Shown: piece after piece, positions 1 through 11,869 of the stretch
Layout of the letters: each line of letters begins with the position of its first letter
Numbering within the stretch: position 1 is the first letter of the stretch
Source: Chlorokybus atmophyticus
Lineage: Eukaryota > Streptophyta > Chlorokybophyceae > Chlorokybales > Chlorokybaceae
Length of the DNA: 64,000 bases
Assembly: GCA_009103225.1 (NCBI GenBank)
Contig: RHPI01002090.1
Coordinates: 126,214 to 190,213 of the forward strand
Direction of reading: 5' to 3'
Position numbers and translations under genes: made by a program
Notes under the pieces: model-generated
What the model saw: the letters and a program-made list of their open reading frames with translations, nothing else
The model's database searches: none
What the model was told of the DNA's origin: nothing

Positions 1-129
1 ATCTTGTGCGTCTGAGCTTGTCGCCGACTTTGCCAGCTGCTTAACACACCACGTAAGCACGCAACCACCATAATTTGTGTTGTAGCACAAACATGAGACT
101 CTACAGTTTAGTACGCAGCTTGTGATGCG

Positions 130-700
130 CAATGCAGCAGGCTCATCTGCGTTTCACCTGCTCCTTTGTCGCTGCTGTGCCAGCTGTCGCAACGCCATCG
201 CGCGCGCATAGCGTTCCATCTCGGCATGTGCGCGCTTCGTCAGCAACCAGCGCTCAAATGCCTTGTCATTATCACTCCGCAACTGCACAAACAGATTTTT
301 TTTGGGGCTGCCTCACTGTTTATTCCCCACATGGGAGATCCTGCTGGAGTTCCATCGCAGCTGCCAACCTTCTCCTCCTCTTCAAGCTCTTGCTGTGTCC
401 TCCTCATCTGCTCTTCCTTGGCCCTGAGCTTCTGCGGGATTGGCACAGAGATGTGAGCCAGACACATTCACAACAATCGTGCTGATACCATCCAGCGTCA
501 CCAAGTGCATTCAACCCTACCTCCTGATAGATCTTGGCGTCTTTCTCCCTCTTCCACTGTGTGAACTGCCTTTGCGCTTCCGAATCTTCAGCACGCAACT
601 GCACAAACAGGGATGGATCTTTGCCCTGCTCCAGCAACAGCAACAACAATTGTATACCAGTTTGGTAAGCGAGCGGGAAATGCTGAGGTTGGACATGCTG
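130..700 (-). CDS. Possible 3' part of a coiled-coil protein with LFVQLR repeats
   Basis: Function not recognised. On the minus strand two stretches share a repeat unit: LFVQLRAEDSEAQRQF (near 540-620) and LFVQLRSDNDKAFERW (near 220-300). Each is followed by a highly charged, Glu/Lys/Arg/Gln-rich helix-prone segment. Between them lies another charged stretch (QKLRAKEEQMRRTQQELEEE, near 380-440), in a different frame, so introns separate the pieces. The last piece runs into a stop near 130 after an Arg/Gln-rich tail. A short glutamine/leucine codon repeat (CAA/CAG, near 635-660) precedes the first unit. I could not place the start or the exact splice sites. The repeat makes coding plausible; the rest is inference. 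Confidence 0.4.
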
Positions 701-3700
701 GCAGAGTAACCAATGCCTGCAACTGCGGAGAACTTGGTTTACTGATCAGCACAGAATGGGTCCCCACTTCTGCTCCACTTACTAAGAAGCGCTCGAATAC
801 GAATCAAGGGTTTTATATGCGACGTCAAAATGTTTTGACCGTCAATGGTCAGGTTTTTCCCAGAGTCATACCGTAGCGTGTGGTGCTGGTGGCCGCATAC
901 CCCATTGGCCGCTTTCTCCGCGTGCTCACACGCCACCCTCCAAAACTCTCTTGCCCTTGGCTCTGTATGCCATGACACATAGAGACAGCATGAGTGCACA
1001 AGTGAGCGGGTCATGAAAAAGCAGGTTGCGCTCGAGTGCTTGTGCCTACACATGCACGTGACCTTGACCATCTGCGTATCGCTATGCACGTGCATACACA
1101 TTAGAACAAACCGCACAACCCCACCTTACCTGCTAGGTGCACGCACTCGAACACAGCGGCTAACTGACCTCACTGCTGCTGCTGACGCTCGTCATGACAA
1201 TTTGTGTACGTGTAGGGAGTGCGGCCTTTGACCTTCGACCCTCGGCCTGGTGGTACCCAAGTAGTGAGGGGTTAGCTACGAGCTTTGCGAAACCGGCAAC
1301 TACATCCCTGTCCTGAGAGATGCTGCTTCTGCTGCTCTCTCAATTGCAGAAATCGCCCGCTCCTTCTCTTCCACCCCCGCCGCCTTGTCCGCCGCTGGCT
1401 CTGGTCTGGTCTGGCCCTGGGCCTGGCCTGGTCTGGTCTCAGGCTCGTCAATCGCGCTAGTCAGTCACGTGAGCGTATCGTGTGTCCATGCGTGACGGAT
1501 CCTGGGATCCTGGGAAGGCGTAACGCCGTGCTGGCCTGCGCGGGCAGGTGGACGACGGCCGCGGTGGCGGCGGCGGCGGCCGTTGTGTGCTGCCCCGTCT
1601 GCAGCAGCTGAGTGTGCCGGACTGTGCTGGCGGCCCTGCCTGTATTTGCCTGGCAGTGCTGGTCTGTCTACTATTCTTGCTCACACTGTGTCCTTTGAAT
1701 CACTTCGTGATGCTGCTGCAATCACTCCGTTCCACCCCTTGCGCGCACAGACGCAGAAACTGTCAGGATGCTCTCAGGGGTCACGATGTACGTACGAACA
1801 TAAACCCACGCCTACCACCCAGCATTGAGCAGATGTTTTACAACCTGTGCACAGGTTGGTACGCAGTGGTTGGTTCGGGTTGGGCTACTAGTTTACAACA
1901 TTCCAGGAGGCCTCGCACTGGCAGGAAGGTGTGCCAGGTGTCCAGAACTTCCATACCAACCACAGTGGTCTGCACCAGGATTGCAAGAATGCCGTACCTG
2001 GTCGGAGCATTATCCTCTGCCCTTTGCTACAGCGTGAGGTCATTTGCACGCTTGGAGCTTCAAGTACGACAGAGATCAGACACATGCGTGTGACTGTAAA
2101 CAGCTTGTGGTGTCTCATCACAGATAACCTCGTAATGCTGACAGATGCGCAACTACTAGTGTGAACTATTAGGTGTGCCATTGTTGATGCGCATGCATTT
2201 GCGCACATAGGCACGCACAATAGTCTTACAGCTAATCCTGATGTGTCAATCTCACTTTGCTTGGTGTGCTTTCATCCAAACCATACACCTCAGTTATATT
2301 ATGAAATTGTGCAGGTAATACTCTGCAGGCACTCCGTAACAGCACAAACGAGTGGCAATTGTGGTGTTGAAACTACATGAATGGTCTGCTGGTGAAACAC
2401 ATTCACAGGCCAAATTTGTCCCCTGGCACTGAGTTCGAGCACAATCTCAACGGTGTCTGCACGGCATTGACAATCAATGGCCATCGTCGCATGTACACTT
2501 GTTGCATGCAATGAAATAGTAGCTATCATCACTGCTGACATACACTCTTGATTAGTGAAGAAAGTGTTCACAATTGCATGGCTACCAACACCTCAGCAGT
2601 ACGACACCAACGTCAGGGCACCCTTATGGTGACCACAGGTCAGAGCGGTTGGACGAGCCGCACCAAGCAAGGGAGTATAACAATCCCGAATAGTTGCCCC
2701 AACATGAAGGTGCCCCTCCTCGCATTTGACAAGGCCACTGCTCTTTGCTGCATGCACACTATAAGCCCTGCACATAAAAGCAGCAGAATTGAGTGCAATA
2801 CTCAATTGTCAGCGTGCAACCGCCTTTTGGAACCAAAAGGCAGAGTGCATATTGTCACCATCCGACACAGCTCAGGCACTACAAACGGCGAGGCTGCTTG
2901 TAAAGTGACTTTTTAATCTGCAAAGGGTAACTAAGGAGGTGCAGGACGGTAAATTGAAGCACGCTTCCCCGCACCTCCACTCTAGTCTTTGCATGCGCAC
3001 AGAGCCATGCAGTTGCGTGACGGTGCAACAAAGGTACCTGCTACTGTATTGAAGCTGTCGAGGCTTGCTTGCTAATGGGTATGCTTCCGCATCATCTCAT
3101 CCTACACTTCAATGCTTCTTCTCGGCCACTCACATAACCTGTGGCGATCAGAAAGACCCGTGAGTTCATGAGTCAATCCAGACAGGTGAGTAGAGATCGC
3201 CTGGTCCATTCTGGCAAGTGTAAAAATTGTGGCAAGCCATGGCAAAGGCTCACAACAGAGTGTGACTTGCGTGTCCAGCAAGGCAAGCAGGGACACGCTT
3301 CGGGTTGAAGCAGTGTCCAGTAGATACGAACCTTACTTGCGGTCTGCGTGCGACGTCTTCAACGGAGGTGGTGCGCCTTCAGTGGGTTTGGTGTTGGAGA
3401 CCCTCCATCGCAATCAGATCATCCACCCAGAGACCCAGAGAAAATAAGGTTTCAAGCGTCAGCCATCTGTAGTAGAATACAACAAGCAAAGGGCTTCAGT
3501 TCAGCGTAGAGTGCATCCACCAGCAGACACTGCTGCTCATGAACAATCAAGGTGTGATCACCTACAAACAACAGGACTACCTCAAACGCAGCTACAGAGT
3601 ACTGCAGCCAGGTGAAGTGTCAACAGCACTGTGCTCAGCTCAGCGGGTGTTTCGAGCAAGGCGTCGGCGCCAGGGAGTCGAACCCCGGTTGAGGGCCAAC

Positions 3701-5668
3701 CCCCACCGACTCAGTTACGACGTTTTGAGCTTGACAAAATGATATAATACTCGTCATTGCCAGTGTTGTTGACATGGCCTACACACGCATGCACAGGCAA
3801 ACCTGCACTTGACCCGTCCATGTTGGCATGCAAAATCCAAATCTGACCTGAGCTGACCGGCTTGTGCCCTAGCCGGAGCTGGCTGCCTTGCTCACAGCAT
3901 CTCGCTGATTGCAGCCTGCTCGCAGAATGGGGAGACGGTGCCTCAAAGCGCATGAGAGAGCAGAGGCGCAGCAGGTAGGCATGGTCCGCCCGCCGGCGGA
4001 TGCTAGACCTAACACCTGCAGCAATGCCGCCGCCATGGGTACGCTGAACGGATGAAGGCATGATGCAGCGGTTTCGGCGGTTTTCGTGGCGGCGCTTGTG
4101 CGGGTCTCTTGTGCCTCCCGCACAAGACAGACACAGCACAAGGTGCATAGCACAAAGTGCGCGTTTGGACATAGGCATGCCTTCATGTTGTGGTTCACAA
4201 CAAAAAGTTGTGAGCAAAATACATAAGCTACGTGACATAACCTGCATTATCATTGACATACAAGCGTTGCTGTCAGTGCAACTACCATGCCCAACTGCCA
4301 CTCGCGAAATTGGTCACATCAAACACAACCGTAGACGCACACGCTAAGCGAGCGGACAAAGTATATGCTTGATTTCCGGATGGTAATGAGCTGATAAAAT
4401 GCAAGGTTGAGTGAGCCACTTGGCATAGTGTTCAGTTGTCCTATTGTTATACTTGAATTACTTGGTGAAATATTAACTCGTCATTTGTTATGGTTCTTAC
4501 TATTATTATCAAAATGTAATATTGGTTTTTGTTTTATAATTGTGGGCACATGAGGCTTGGTATACACATTGGCACCAACCACACATATGCATAGATACAA
4601 TACAACGGCACATAGGCAAGGCAAGGCAGCTGGCATCACACGGGCAACAATAACATACACAGCCACAGCAAACCAATTATCGACTAGGTGGGTAGGGGGC
4701 CCTCTACACTAACCATGTTGTGTAGCTAGATCAAAGGTGGGGGGGAGGGAGCAGCACAGCAGAAGCATGGGCCGAAGAGCACCTGTCAGCATCGCGCACG
4801 AGCGTCAGCAACGTTCTCGACGCGCAGCAGCAAGCATGACTCAACAACGGCTATGACCTCGTGGGCTGTGCATACTGCTTACATCATCAACAAGTAAACT
4901 ATAAAGCTGCCATGGCGGACTATCTGATACATGATGATAGGGATGGTTGGTGTGATGATGTCCTGTAGTTGTCAAGTGTAATTTGCTTGTGCTTGTGCTT
5001 GTGCTTGTAATTGTAATTCAATGGCTTGAGAGTGTGGGTGCTTATGACTAGGGGGCCCCTCATTTGCCATATGCACACATGTATAGCGAAATCAGCGTGA
5101 GAGCCTGATATGTTGGGCGAAACGCGCAAACTACCAGCAGCAACATACATTCATGGACACTTCATAGTCAAAATTAGGAAGAGAAAGCACCCTCTTTATA
5201 TCAAAGTGCAAAGCGTTCCTACACCTGTGCATGAGCATGTAGTGTGCTATGTTGACTTGCATTCCAGCCCCGCTATTGCAACCTATGCATAGGCTGACCA
5301 AAGTAGTAAACACAATCGCACACAGAAACACAGTCACAAACCAACAGGCAGCATACATATGCCCAAAAGCGTGTGCATGCTTACATGCTTCCAGGTCCAT
5401 GACCATTACTATATAAGTAAATGTAAGAATTATTGAGTTTAGGTACACCACCAGACACTACATTTCAGGTTTGGCGTGATAACGGCAACGCCACCTACAC
5501 CACCAAGCCATGACAATGCGGCTGCCCATGCGGTGAATAACACTGCAACCCAGATAGCCTCCAACCACAAATGCCAACCCAACGCAACACACAAACAGCA
5601 CCCCACAAACTCTCTACACACTCCAACTCACACTAGCAACAACTACAACTGCCACAACGCACCAACAG
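701..5668. other. Mostly non-coding stretch, no gene recognised
   Basis: I see no protein family in any frame. Open frames here are short, Cys/His-rich and overlap on both strands, as expected by chance. A tRNA-like fragment lies near 3655-3735 on the minus strand: an A-box-like and a B-box-like motif are visible but no acceptor stem can form. A short (TTGTGC)n-like repeat occurs near 4985-5010. The lipocalin 3' UTR probably lies just below 5669. Confidence 0.6.
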
Positions 5669-7062
5669 CTATTTTCCAAACAGGCCCCGCAGCCACCACC
5701 AGCCCTTGTCGCCGCCGGCAGCGTCCTTGGCGGAGTCGTTATCCTTCACGTCCGACCGGTGCTCCGTCTTCTTCAGCTTGGACACGTCGTAGCCTTGCTC
5801 CTTGGCCTGCTCCAGCAATTTCGCGTACACGGTGTCGTCCATGAACGGCGATCGCGACAAAACCCACATGTACCTGCTTGGCGCGAGCAGCGAGAAGGTT
5901 ACAGCGACCATGCCAACAACAGTCGTGTACTTATCGCATGAATTGTTGTCAACACAGTTGTGCATGTACGCATAGGTATGCGCGCATGCGTGCATGTGCC
6001 ACTGGTTACTTGAGGTTGGGCTCTCCAACAACGGCATACTCGTATTCTTGCCCCAAAGCCATCACCCAATAGTTTCCGCGTGCAGGGTAGACTGGAAGGA
6101 AAGGAGGGACCCAAAACTGCACCTGCAAGCGCCAAATCAACATGTCAAAACAGCATAAGTGATACGTATGAATGCCCAACAAGTTGATACACGATGCAGG
6201 GGATGCCTACACCAAAAGCATACGCACCTTGAACTTGGCGTCAGGGCTGGCGGGGTCCACTTTCCATGCCTTGCCCTCTATCCCACTCCACTTGCCGTGC
6301 GAGTAAGTCTCGTTCTTCACCCCTACCTGCCACACACCATGCATACCTCCTGGTTGACCTCCAACCTCATTTCAATTGCACGCGACTACAAAGCAGCAGA
6401 TGTCACGAGGACAAACTACTCACTCACTTGTTGAGCACATTCAAGCATTGTCGGTGAGTGAGGAGCGAGTGGCTTACCACGCTGGAGGGTAGGAGGGTGT
6501 ATGTAGCGCGGGTGTTGGTGGAGTCGCTGGGCTGAAACCTTGACGGCATGCATGCAATCTCATACCTGCCACAAGCATGATTTGCTACTGACAGTACTGA
6601 CGCCGTTGACAACCCCACACAACATATCCGTCAAAGTCTCAGTTGCCACAAGCGAGTGCATGAGCCTTGCTAGTCCACGAAAGCGTGCTACTTGGTTACA
6701 TTCTTCCCTAGTGCTTTTGTGTTAATTGGTTGGGCTATAAGTGCACGACCTTACAAAGGTGCAAGGCTTTCTGGTTTTGTGAACTTGGTGGATGTTGGTG
6801 CAGATTATGAGCAGCAGCCACTCTGTGGCCGTTGTGGCATGACTGTGCATGTGTTCACAGCAAAGCAAAGCCGCGTCGAGTGGAAGTAGTAGTGCCAAAT
6901 ATATCTATCAAACGCATGCACGACATTGGCACCACCACCACCACGACACGACAATGAATGTGACACATACTTGCGACATTAAGGCTGCATGCCAGCTCAC
7001 CATCTGCCCATGTAACGCTTGAGGTCCAGGTTTTGCACGGTCTTCAGCTCAGCGGCGGCCAT
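5669..7062 (-). CDS. TIL: Temperature-induced-type lipocalin (apoD/Blc family)
   Basis: Small beta-barrel lipid-binding protein of the plant temperature-induced lipocalin / bacterial Blc family. Five exons in frame (7062-7001, 6565-6478, 6326-6228, 6122-6010, 5873-5669) give 188 residues, the usual family length. The start is the only Met before the lipocalin opening: VQNLDLKRYMGRWYEIA carries the invariant GxWYEIA motif. RFQPSD with TRATYTL follows, then the strand GKWSGIEGKAW, VQFWVPPFLPVYPARGNYWV, EYEYAVVGEPN and MWVLSRSPFMDD, then the family helix ending GYDVSKLKKTEH. There is no signal peptide, as in TIL proteins that work at the cytosolic face of plasma or plastid membranes and protect against heat, cold and oxidative damage (family knowledge). 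The C-terminus is odd: a charged linker ends in GWWWLRGLFGK, a Trp-rich tail that I do not recall from land-plant TILs and that could be a membrane anchor (inference). Confidence 0.93.
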
Positions 7063-8601
7063 GGCGGCGCAATGCTTTAGTTATCTTAACTATGTGAAGA
7101 ATACCGCCAGCTTCGCCAGCGCCACCGCCGCCGCAGACAACAGCAATGTTGTCCGCCACGTGTAAAGTGTCGTGCGATCTGTACCTGCAATGCCGTGAAG
7201 CCACGGCGACAACGTCGGCGGATGGGAATAATAGATACCTGTGTGTCAACCGCCGACTGTGCAACGCACCTCTTCTGCAGTGTCACGCACAGAAGCGCTC
7301 ATGATGCAAGTCACGTAAAGGATGTAGAATAGGGGCAAAGCAAAATGCAGCATGCAAACAGACTCGAGCCATGGCCATTGTAAAAGCATAGACTTGAACT
7401 GAACTGTACTCCACACAATTCAACGAACAGCGCTGAGCTAATGGGCTTGCTTTCTCATGCAATGCAATAGCAGTTGGAAGGAGCAGAGGATTGCTGACTG
7501 CACGGCGCCTCCCATCAACACCTTAGGCGTAGCAAAGAGTGTCTTTGCTAAAGACAACACAAGCATGTATGGTTGTGATCATTACTCATATTTATAAGTC
7601 ACAGTATTGTGAGTTAATACATGGGCTCGTTGAGCAATGCATATAACAGTAAAGCAAGTGTTCGTGTTGGGCGTATGATATACATTTCCTTCGCAACTCT
7701 TATAATGCTTTCCCCACAGACGGCTTGGCATGCGTGTCATTATCATGGAGTCGAGCGAGCAAGAAAGCAATCATCGTGCTACTAGTTCACATCATATTGT
7801 TGTATCACACTATGTGGCAGCCACAGTGTCCGGTTGCCCATGGCTGCTGGCTCGCTGTGGTACTCTTTGCGTATGTGAGCCCCTAAACTACTTCAACTTG
7901 GATTTGCTGTTCGATGCGGCTGAGGGGCCCAGCGCATCATACTTGCTCTCTTTACCATTGTTGCTTGCTTGCATACTGCCTTGTTTTCACAATAACCTGT
8001 CCACTGTGCACTGCAGCTGCCTAGCAATACGACCAAGTGTTGTCATGCCATATTCCGTTGCTTGAGGTTGTCATCCACGAGCGCGTTATGGCCTCGTAAT
8101 GCTGCACCTTCTCCACCTTCACACGTTGTAGCTTCCTCCATGCATCCATGCTAGCTCGGGATCCTTGCGAAGCTGCCCCACGAGTGTACATACTCACACG
8201 CATAATGTGACACTCACAGAAAGTTGAGCATAAGTAACAAGCGCGTGTCTTAGCCAACCTAGACTCAAGCACGGGCTGTTACACTTGCAATTGTCATGTA
8301 ATGCACGGGGAGACGAGGCTAAGTCCGTTCACAAGGTGTGGCAGACGCTCACTTCACACAAGCATATCCAAGCATGTGCGCACTCAAGGCAAGCATGCAG
8401 CAAGGCGACAATCAATCAAGTCGTGAAGCCTTTCCAAGTAGCTGTACACTCCCAATACGAGGGACTTGCGCTGAGCTAGCTGCAACACAAGTCAAGGACA
8501 CCGACATACCCTCCTACCATATATCTACAACCGTGTTAACCACTTTAGCTGCCCCAGCTACCATACAACTCCCAGATCAGTCAACCATCGATTTTCAGTC
8601 A
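7063..8601. other. Intergenic, no gene recognised
   Basis: Upstream region of the lipocalin and left flank of the hAT element. GC-rich codon-like repeats near 7100-7150 probably belong to the lipocalin promoter or 5' UTR. I see no supportable coding exon up to the target-site duplication at 8602. Confidence 0.5.
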
Positions 8602-8609
8602 CATGTGAA
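8602..8609. repeat. hAT target-site duplication, left copy
   Basis: CATGTGAA, identical to 13561-13568, directly outside the left terminal inverted repeat. Confidence 0.95.
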
Positions 8610-10146
8610 CATAGTAGCACGATACGGCATCAGAGGAATTCTGATACCGTATTATATGCGTACCAACAAGCGGTATTTAAGACGCGTATTTAGCGTATTT
8701 GTTGGGGTGTTTTGCCTTAGAAAAATTTGTGCAAAATCCGCGCGTTTGCTGAGCTCTGTTCTGGTGCCACTCTGATCTAGCGGCGGCGGCGGCGGCGGCA
8801 AGGGGAGGGTAGGCGTCGCGGTTACAGGAGCGACACACCAGCACGCGCCAGGTGACCTTAAGCTATGATCTAGCATACTTCCTATGCTCTCTCACACAAG
8901 TCTCTCTCAACCGGTGCGCTGGTTGTTAGCTGCTTGTCTCTTGGCTAAGGCCATGCTCCTGCAGGGCATGGCCTCGGCCTAAAGACAAGCCGATGAATGG
9001 CGTCACGTCAAAGAGCTTGACGAGTCAAGCAAGATAACAAATCAGTCCAAAGTTGCATTTACTGCAAGAAGAGGTTCCAAGGGGGTGTTACTAGAATTCG
9101 TGCACACCTGATTGGCAAGACGGGTGTTGGAGTATTTGCTTGCACGACTGCACCAGAAGCTGTTCGTGCTCATTTCCAAAAGTTGAAGAAGCGTCTGTTG
9201 CTGTGCTGCAAGCAACACAGAAGAAGCGCACTATCTCTGATGTGTTCAACCAGAAGAGTGCCACTGTCGACTTGACAACTGACAGCACCAGAGTAGCACC
9301 CATTGGGCAGGCATTCGGCCATGCAAGTAAAGCACGCACTGATGAGGCAGTTGCTCGCATGATTTACGGTTGTGGTTTGCCTTTCACTCTTGTGCGCAGC
9401 CGTTTGTTCAAGACTGCCATGCAAGCTGTCACTAGATTTGGACGTTCATACACTGTACCAGCATACAATGCATTGCGTTCAGGCTTGCTTGCGAGGGTCA
9501 AGACTGATGTTGATGGAAAGTTGGCAGAGTTTGAGGACAATGTGCGCAAGACTGGTTGTACAATAACTAGTGTTGGCTGAACTGATGTCAATAGTAGGCC
9601 ATTGCTGAATCTATTGCAAGTGTCGCCTAATGGAGCAGTGTTTTTGGACGCAATCAACACCGAAGGTGCAACCGTCGCAAATTTTACACGGTGGCTGACC
9701 AGGGACTGAGGGACTGACGAGTGCCTGACCCTACCTGACCGTACCTAACCCTGACAACTTGGGCCAAAAAGGGACTGACTGGACTGCCGGTGTATATTGT
9801 GGATAACAATCAACGGCCGATGGCCTATCGTACAATATAATAGACTGCTGCTTGCCTGTCATGACCTGCTTGTAATATATGTCGACGGCCGACCGCCGGT
9901 CGTACAACACCCGCGGCGGCGACCTATCTGTTATGGCAATAAAGTTACCTCTCAGTCCCCTAGTTTTGACAAATGATACGGAATATTTACGTAATTAATA
10001 CGACCGACCGCCGGTCGCATAGCATTGTGCAACGGTGATGTATCAAGAATGGCAAGCAAGTGACTTATCAGTCCCAACTTAGGGACGAGCGGTGGCGGTG
10101 AGTTGGGACAGGTATCTATATATGATACGATGGAAGTTTCTCAAGA

Positions 10147-10168
10147 CAATGGTACGATCGTACCATTG
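10147..10168. repeat. 22-bp perfect palindrome
   Basis: A self-complementary run centred on CGATCG, inside a stretch (about 10120-10280) of repeated GGTAC/GTACC-type motifs in the 1600-bp element. Confidence 0.85.
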
Positions 10169-10285
10169 ATATGGTACAGCATTACCATATCGATACCATT
10201 ACGATGGTACTATTGTATTGGTACTTTAGTACCATTACGATGGTACAAAGTACCATGGTAATGGTACGATCGTGTCATAAGGGAA

Positions 10286-10311
10286 GCCGTTGAGTTTTTA
10301 AACTCAACGGC
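10286..10311. repeat. Inverted repeat, 12-bp arms, 2-bp loop
   Basis: GCCGTTGAGTTT, a TT spacer, then the exact complement. Lies inside the 1600-bp TIR element. Confidence 0.85.
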
Positions 10312-10341
10312 CCCCTTGTGAATTCAAACGCTAAGCCGCAA

Positions 10342-10387
10342 CACAACGCTCAACTGTGCAAGTTGACTTGCACAGTTGAGCGTTGTG
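10342..10387. repeat. Inverted repeat, 22-bp perfect arms, 2-bp loop
   Basis: Arms at 10342-10363 and 10366-10387 pair without mismatch around a TG spacer. It lies near the middle of the 1600-bp element and would extrude as a long hairpin. Confidence 0.9.
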
Positions 10388-11347
10388 CTGCTGCTGCGGC
10401 GGCGGCGGCGGCGGCAGATATGTGCTTGTGTGCTTGTGCATGTCTTGTCGTGTAGTGCGCAGCAGCGCAGCCTGACCGCCCTTCCACCCTTCGTGTTGCA
10501 GGGCGGCCACTAGGCCAGGCCAGGCGGCGGCGGCGGCCGTCAGCAGGTGCGCTGTTGTTGTTGTTGTGGTGGTGGTGGTGGTAGTGGTGGTGGTGGTGGT
10601 GTGCATATGATGTGTTGCGCCGCCCTAGCTGACCGCCCCTCTTTCCTCAGGACGACCAGGCTAGGAGGGCGGAAGCAGCAGGCAAGCGGCAGCACAAGAC
10701 TTAGCGGCGGCAGACTGTAGTGTAGTAGGTCCTTGTAGTACTACTACCGTAGTAGTGTAGTAGTATACCGCAGTATGTTAGTAGTGGGGCTTGTATTGTG
10801 TAGATGACATGTATATGACTGTGATGTAACCAAATTGTGATATATGATTGCCGTCTTGCACAGTCGATGTCACACAAACGCAGTACCTACTAATCACTGA
10901 CAGTACTTTAAGGTACCGTTAGTCATAACTAGGTACCTGGCAGCTAGGGACAGTTACCACAAAGTTGCCGGTACCTAATTGATAAGTACCGGTCAGATAC
11001 CTGTTAGTTAGGCTAAGTCACCTTTGCTTGACTGATAGGTATCTTACAGGTACCGGTTAGTTAAATCAAGCCCCTTTTGCTTGACTGATAAGTACCTGAC
11101 AGGTACTGTCCGTCTAGGTCAGTCCCTTTGTGTACGGCCGGGGACGGCCATTATACTCAGGTCTCTGTATTGAGATTACAGGTGGACTGAGCCACGACAG
11201 TTCAAATAAGTATCCACAGGTGCACGGCCGTTACCAGTATTTAATCGGCCGACAAGGGAAACATTTGCGACGACCAAGTCAGCAGCATACATAGCAAGAC
11301 AGATTGCCAACGCCATTCAGTTGGTGAGTTCAGCGTTCAAGGGTGTG

Positions 11348-11426
11348 TGTCACAGTCCACTCGACCACAAAAGACTTGGTGCTTTTATGGTCGATTTGTG
11401 GTAATTTAATGTACCTTCCTGTTACA
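11348..11426 (-). repeat. TRIM 3' LTR (79 bp)
   Basis: Terminal repeat on the polypurine-tract side; starts TGTCACAG and ends GTTACA on the plus strand. Confidence 0.95.
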
Positions 11427-11790
11427 TTCCCCCCCACTTAAGAACGCTGACGTCCTCGGCAGCTGGCTCCCATTAGCTGGGGAATCATCCCAGGGGTCTG
11501 ATTAGTCGGTCACCGGCCCCACCACCCAAGGATCGGCTAATTTAGGCCATACCGGTCAAGGCGCGCATAGCGCGCCGCAGCTGGCCCCACAAGTCGCGTC
11601 GCCGCGATAGGCATGTCGCGCCCTGCCGCGCCGACTGAATTGGTCAGTTCGGACTTCCATTAGGCAAGTTGCGACCCATCGATAATGGCACTTATAAAAT
11701 GACCATTTACGATATTGGATCCGGAAACAACGACCGCGAAATCCGTGTGCAAAGCAGGCATCGAACCCGGATCTCAAGCTCCGATACCAA

Positions 11791-11869
11791 TGTCACAGCC
11801 CACTCGACCACAAAAGACTTGGTGCTTTTATGGTCGATTTGTGGTAATTTAATGTACCTTCCCGTTACA
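11791..11869 (-). repeat. TRIM 5' LTR (79 bp)
   Basis: Terminal repeat adjoining the primer binding site (11778-11790). Two substitutions relative to the other copy. Confidence 0.95.

Larger units (their letters stand above)
9673..11272. mobile_element. 1600-bp non-coding TIR element inserted in the hAT transposase exon
   Basis: The ends are CGTCGCAAAT (9673-9682) and its exact complement ATTTGCGACG (11263-11272). The flanks share AC (9671-9672 and 11273-11274); read as three bases, ACC, if the first C is counted outside. Deleting the element and one duplicate restores the transposase frame exactly: INTEGAT joins KSAAYIARQ. The interior has no credible gene. It holds GGACTGA/TCAGTCC motifs near both ends, many GGTACC-like motifs, several long perfect palindromes and a (GGT)n stretch near 10560-10600. 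A 2- or 3-bp duplication with short TIRs fits several DNA-transposon superfamilies. I cannot assign one. Confidence 0.85.
11348..11869 (-). mobile_element. TRIM-type miniature LTR retrotransposon in an intron of the hAT transposase
   Basis: Two 79-bp direct repeats (11348-11426 and 11791-11869) begin TGTCACAG and end GTTACA, so each has TG...CA termini, and differ at only two positions. The flanks are an identical 5-bp duplication, GTGTG (11343-11347 and 11870-11874). Read on the minus strand, the right repeat (5' LTR) is followed at once by TTGGTATCGGAGC, an initiator-Met-tRNA-type primer binding site with one mismatch to the classic TGGTATCAGAGC. A polypurine tract (GTGGGGGGGAA) directly precedes the other LTR (11427-11437). 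The 364-bp interior encodes nothing. All parts needed in cis for reverse transcription are present, which defines a terminal-repeat retrotransposon in miniature. It must depend on another element for enzymes. Confidence 0.95.

Noticed and set aside
1548-2093. 181-codon plus-strand frame
   Set aside because: Overlaps other open frames on both strands, has no domain and reads through GC-rich simple sequence.
3655-3735. tRNA gene on the minus strand
   Set aside because: A-box-like and B-box-like motifs are present, but they are about 12 nt too close together, no acceptor stem pairs, and the anticodon loop lacks U33. At most a tRNA-derived relic.
10342-10387. Rho-independent terminator or CRISPR-like repeat
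   Set aside because: Single copy, no T-run, and the genome is eukaryotic.
10331-10606. Poly-Thr protein on the minus strand
   Set aside because: It is a translation of the (GGT)n repeat in the transposable element.
9673-11272. Large intron of the hAT transposase
   Set aside because: The ends are not GT-AG or GC-AG. They are inverted repeats with a short duplication, and removal restores the coding frame, so it is an insertion.
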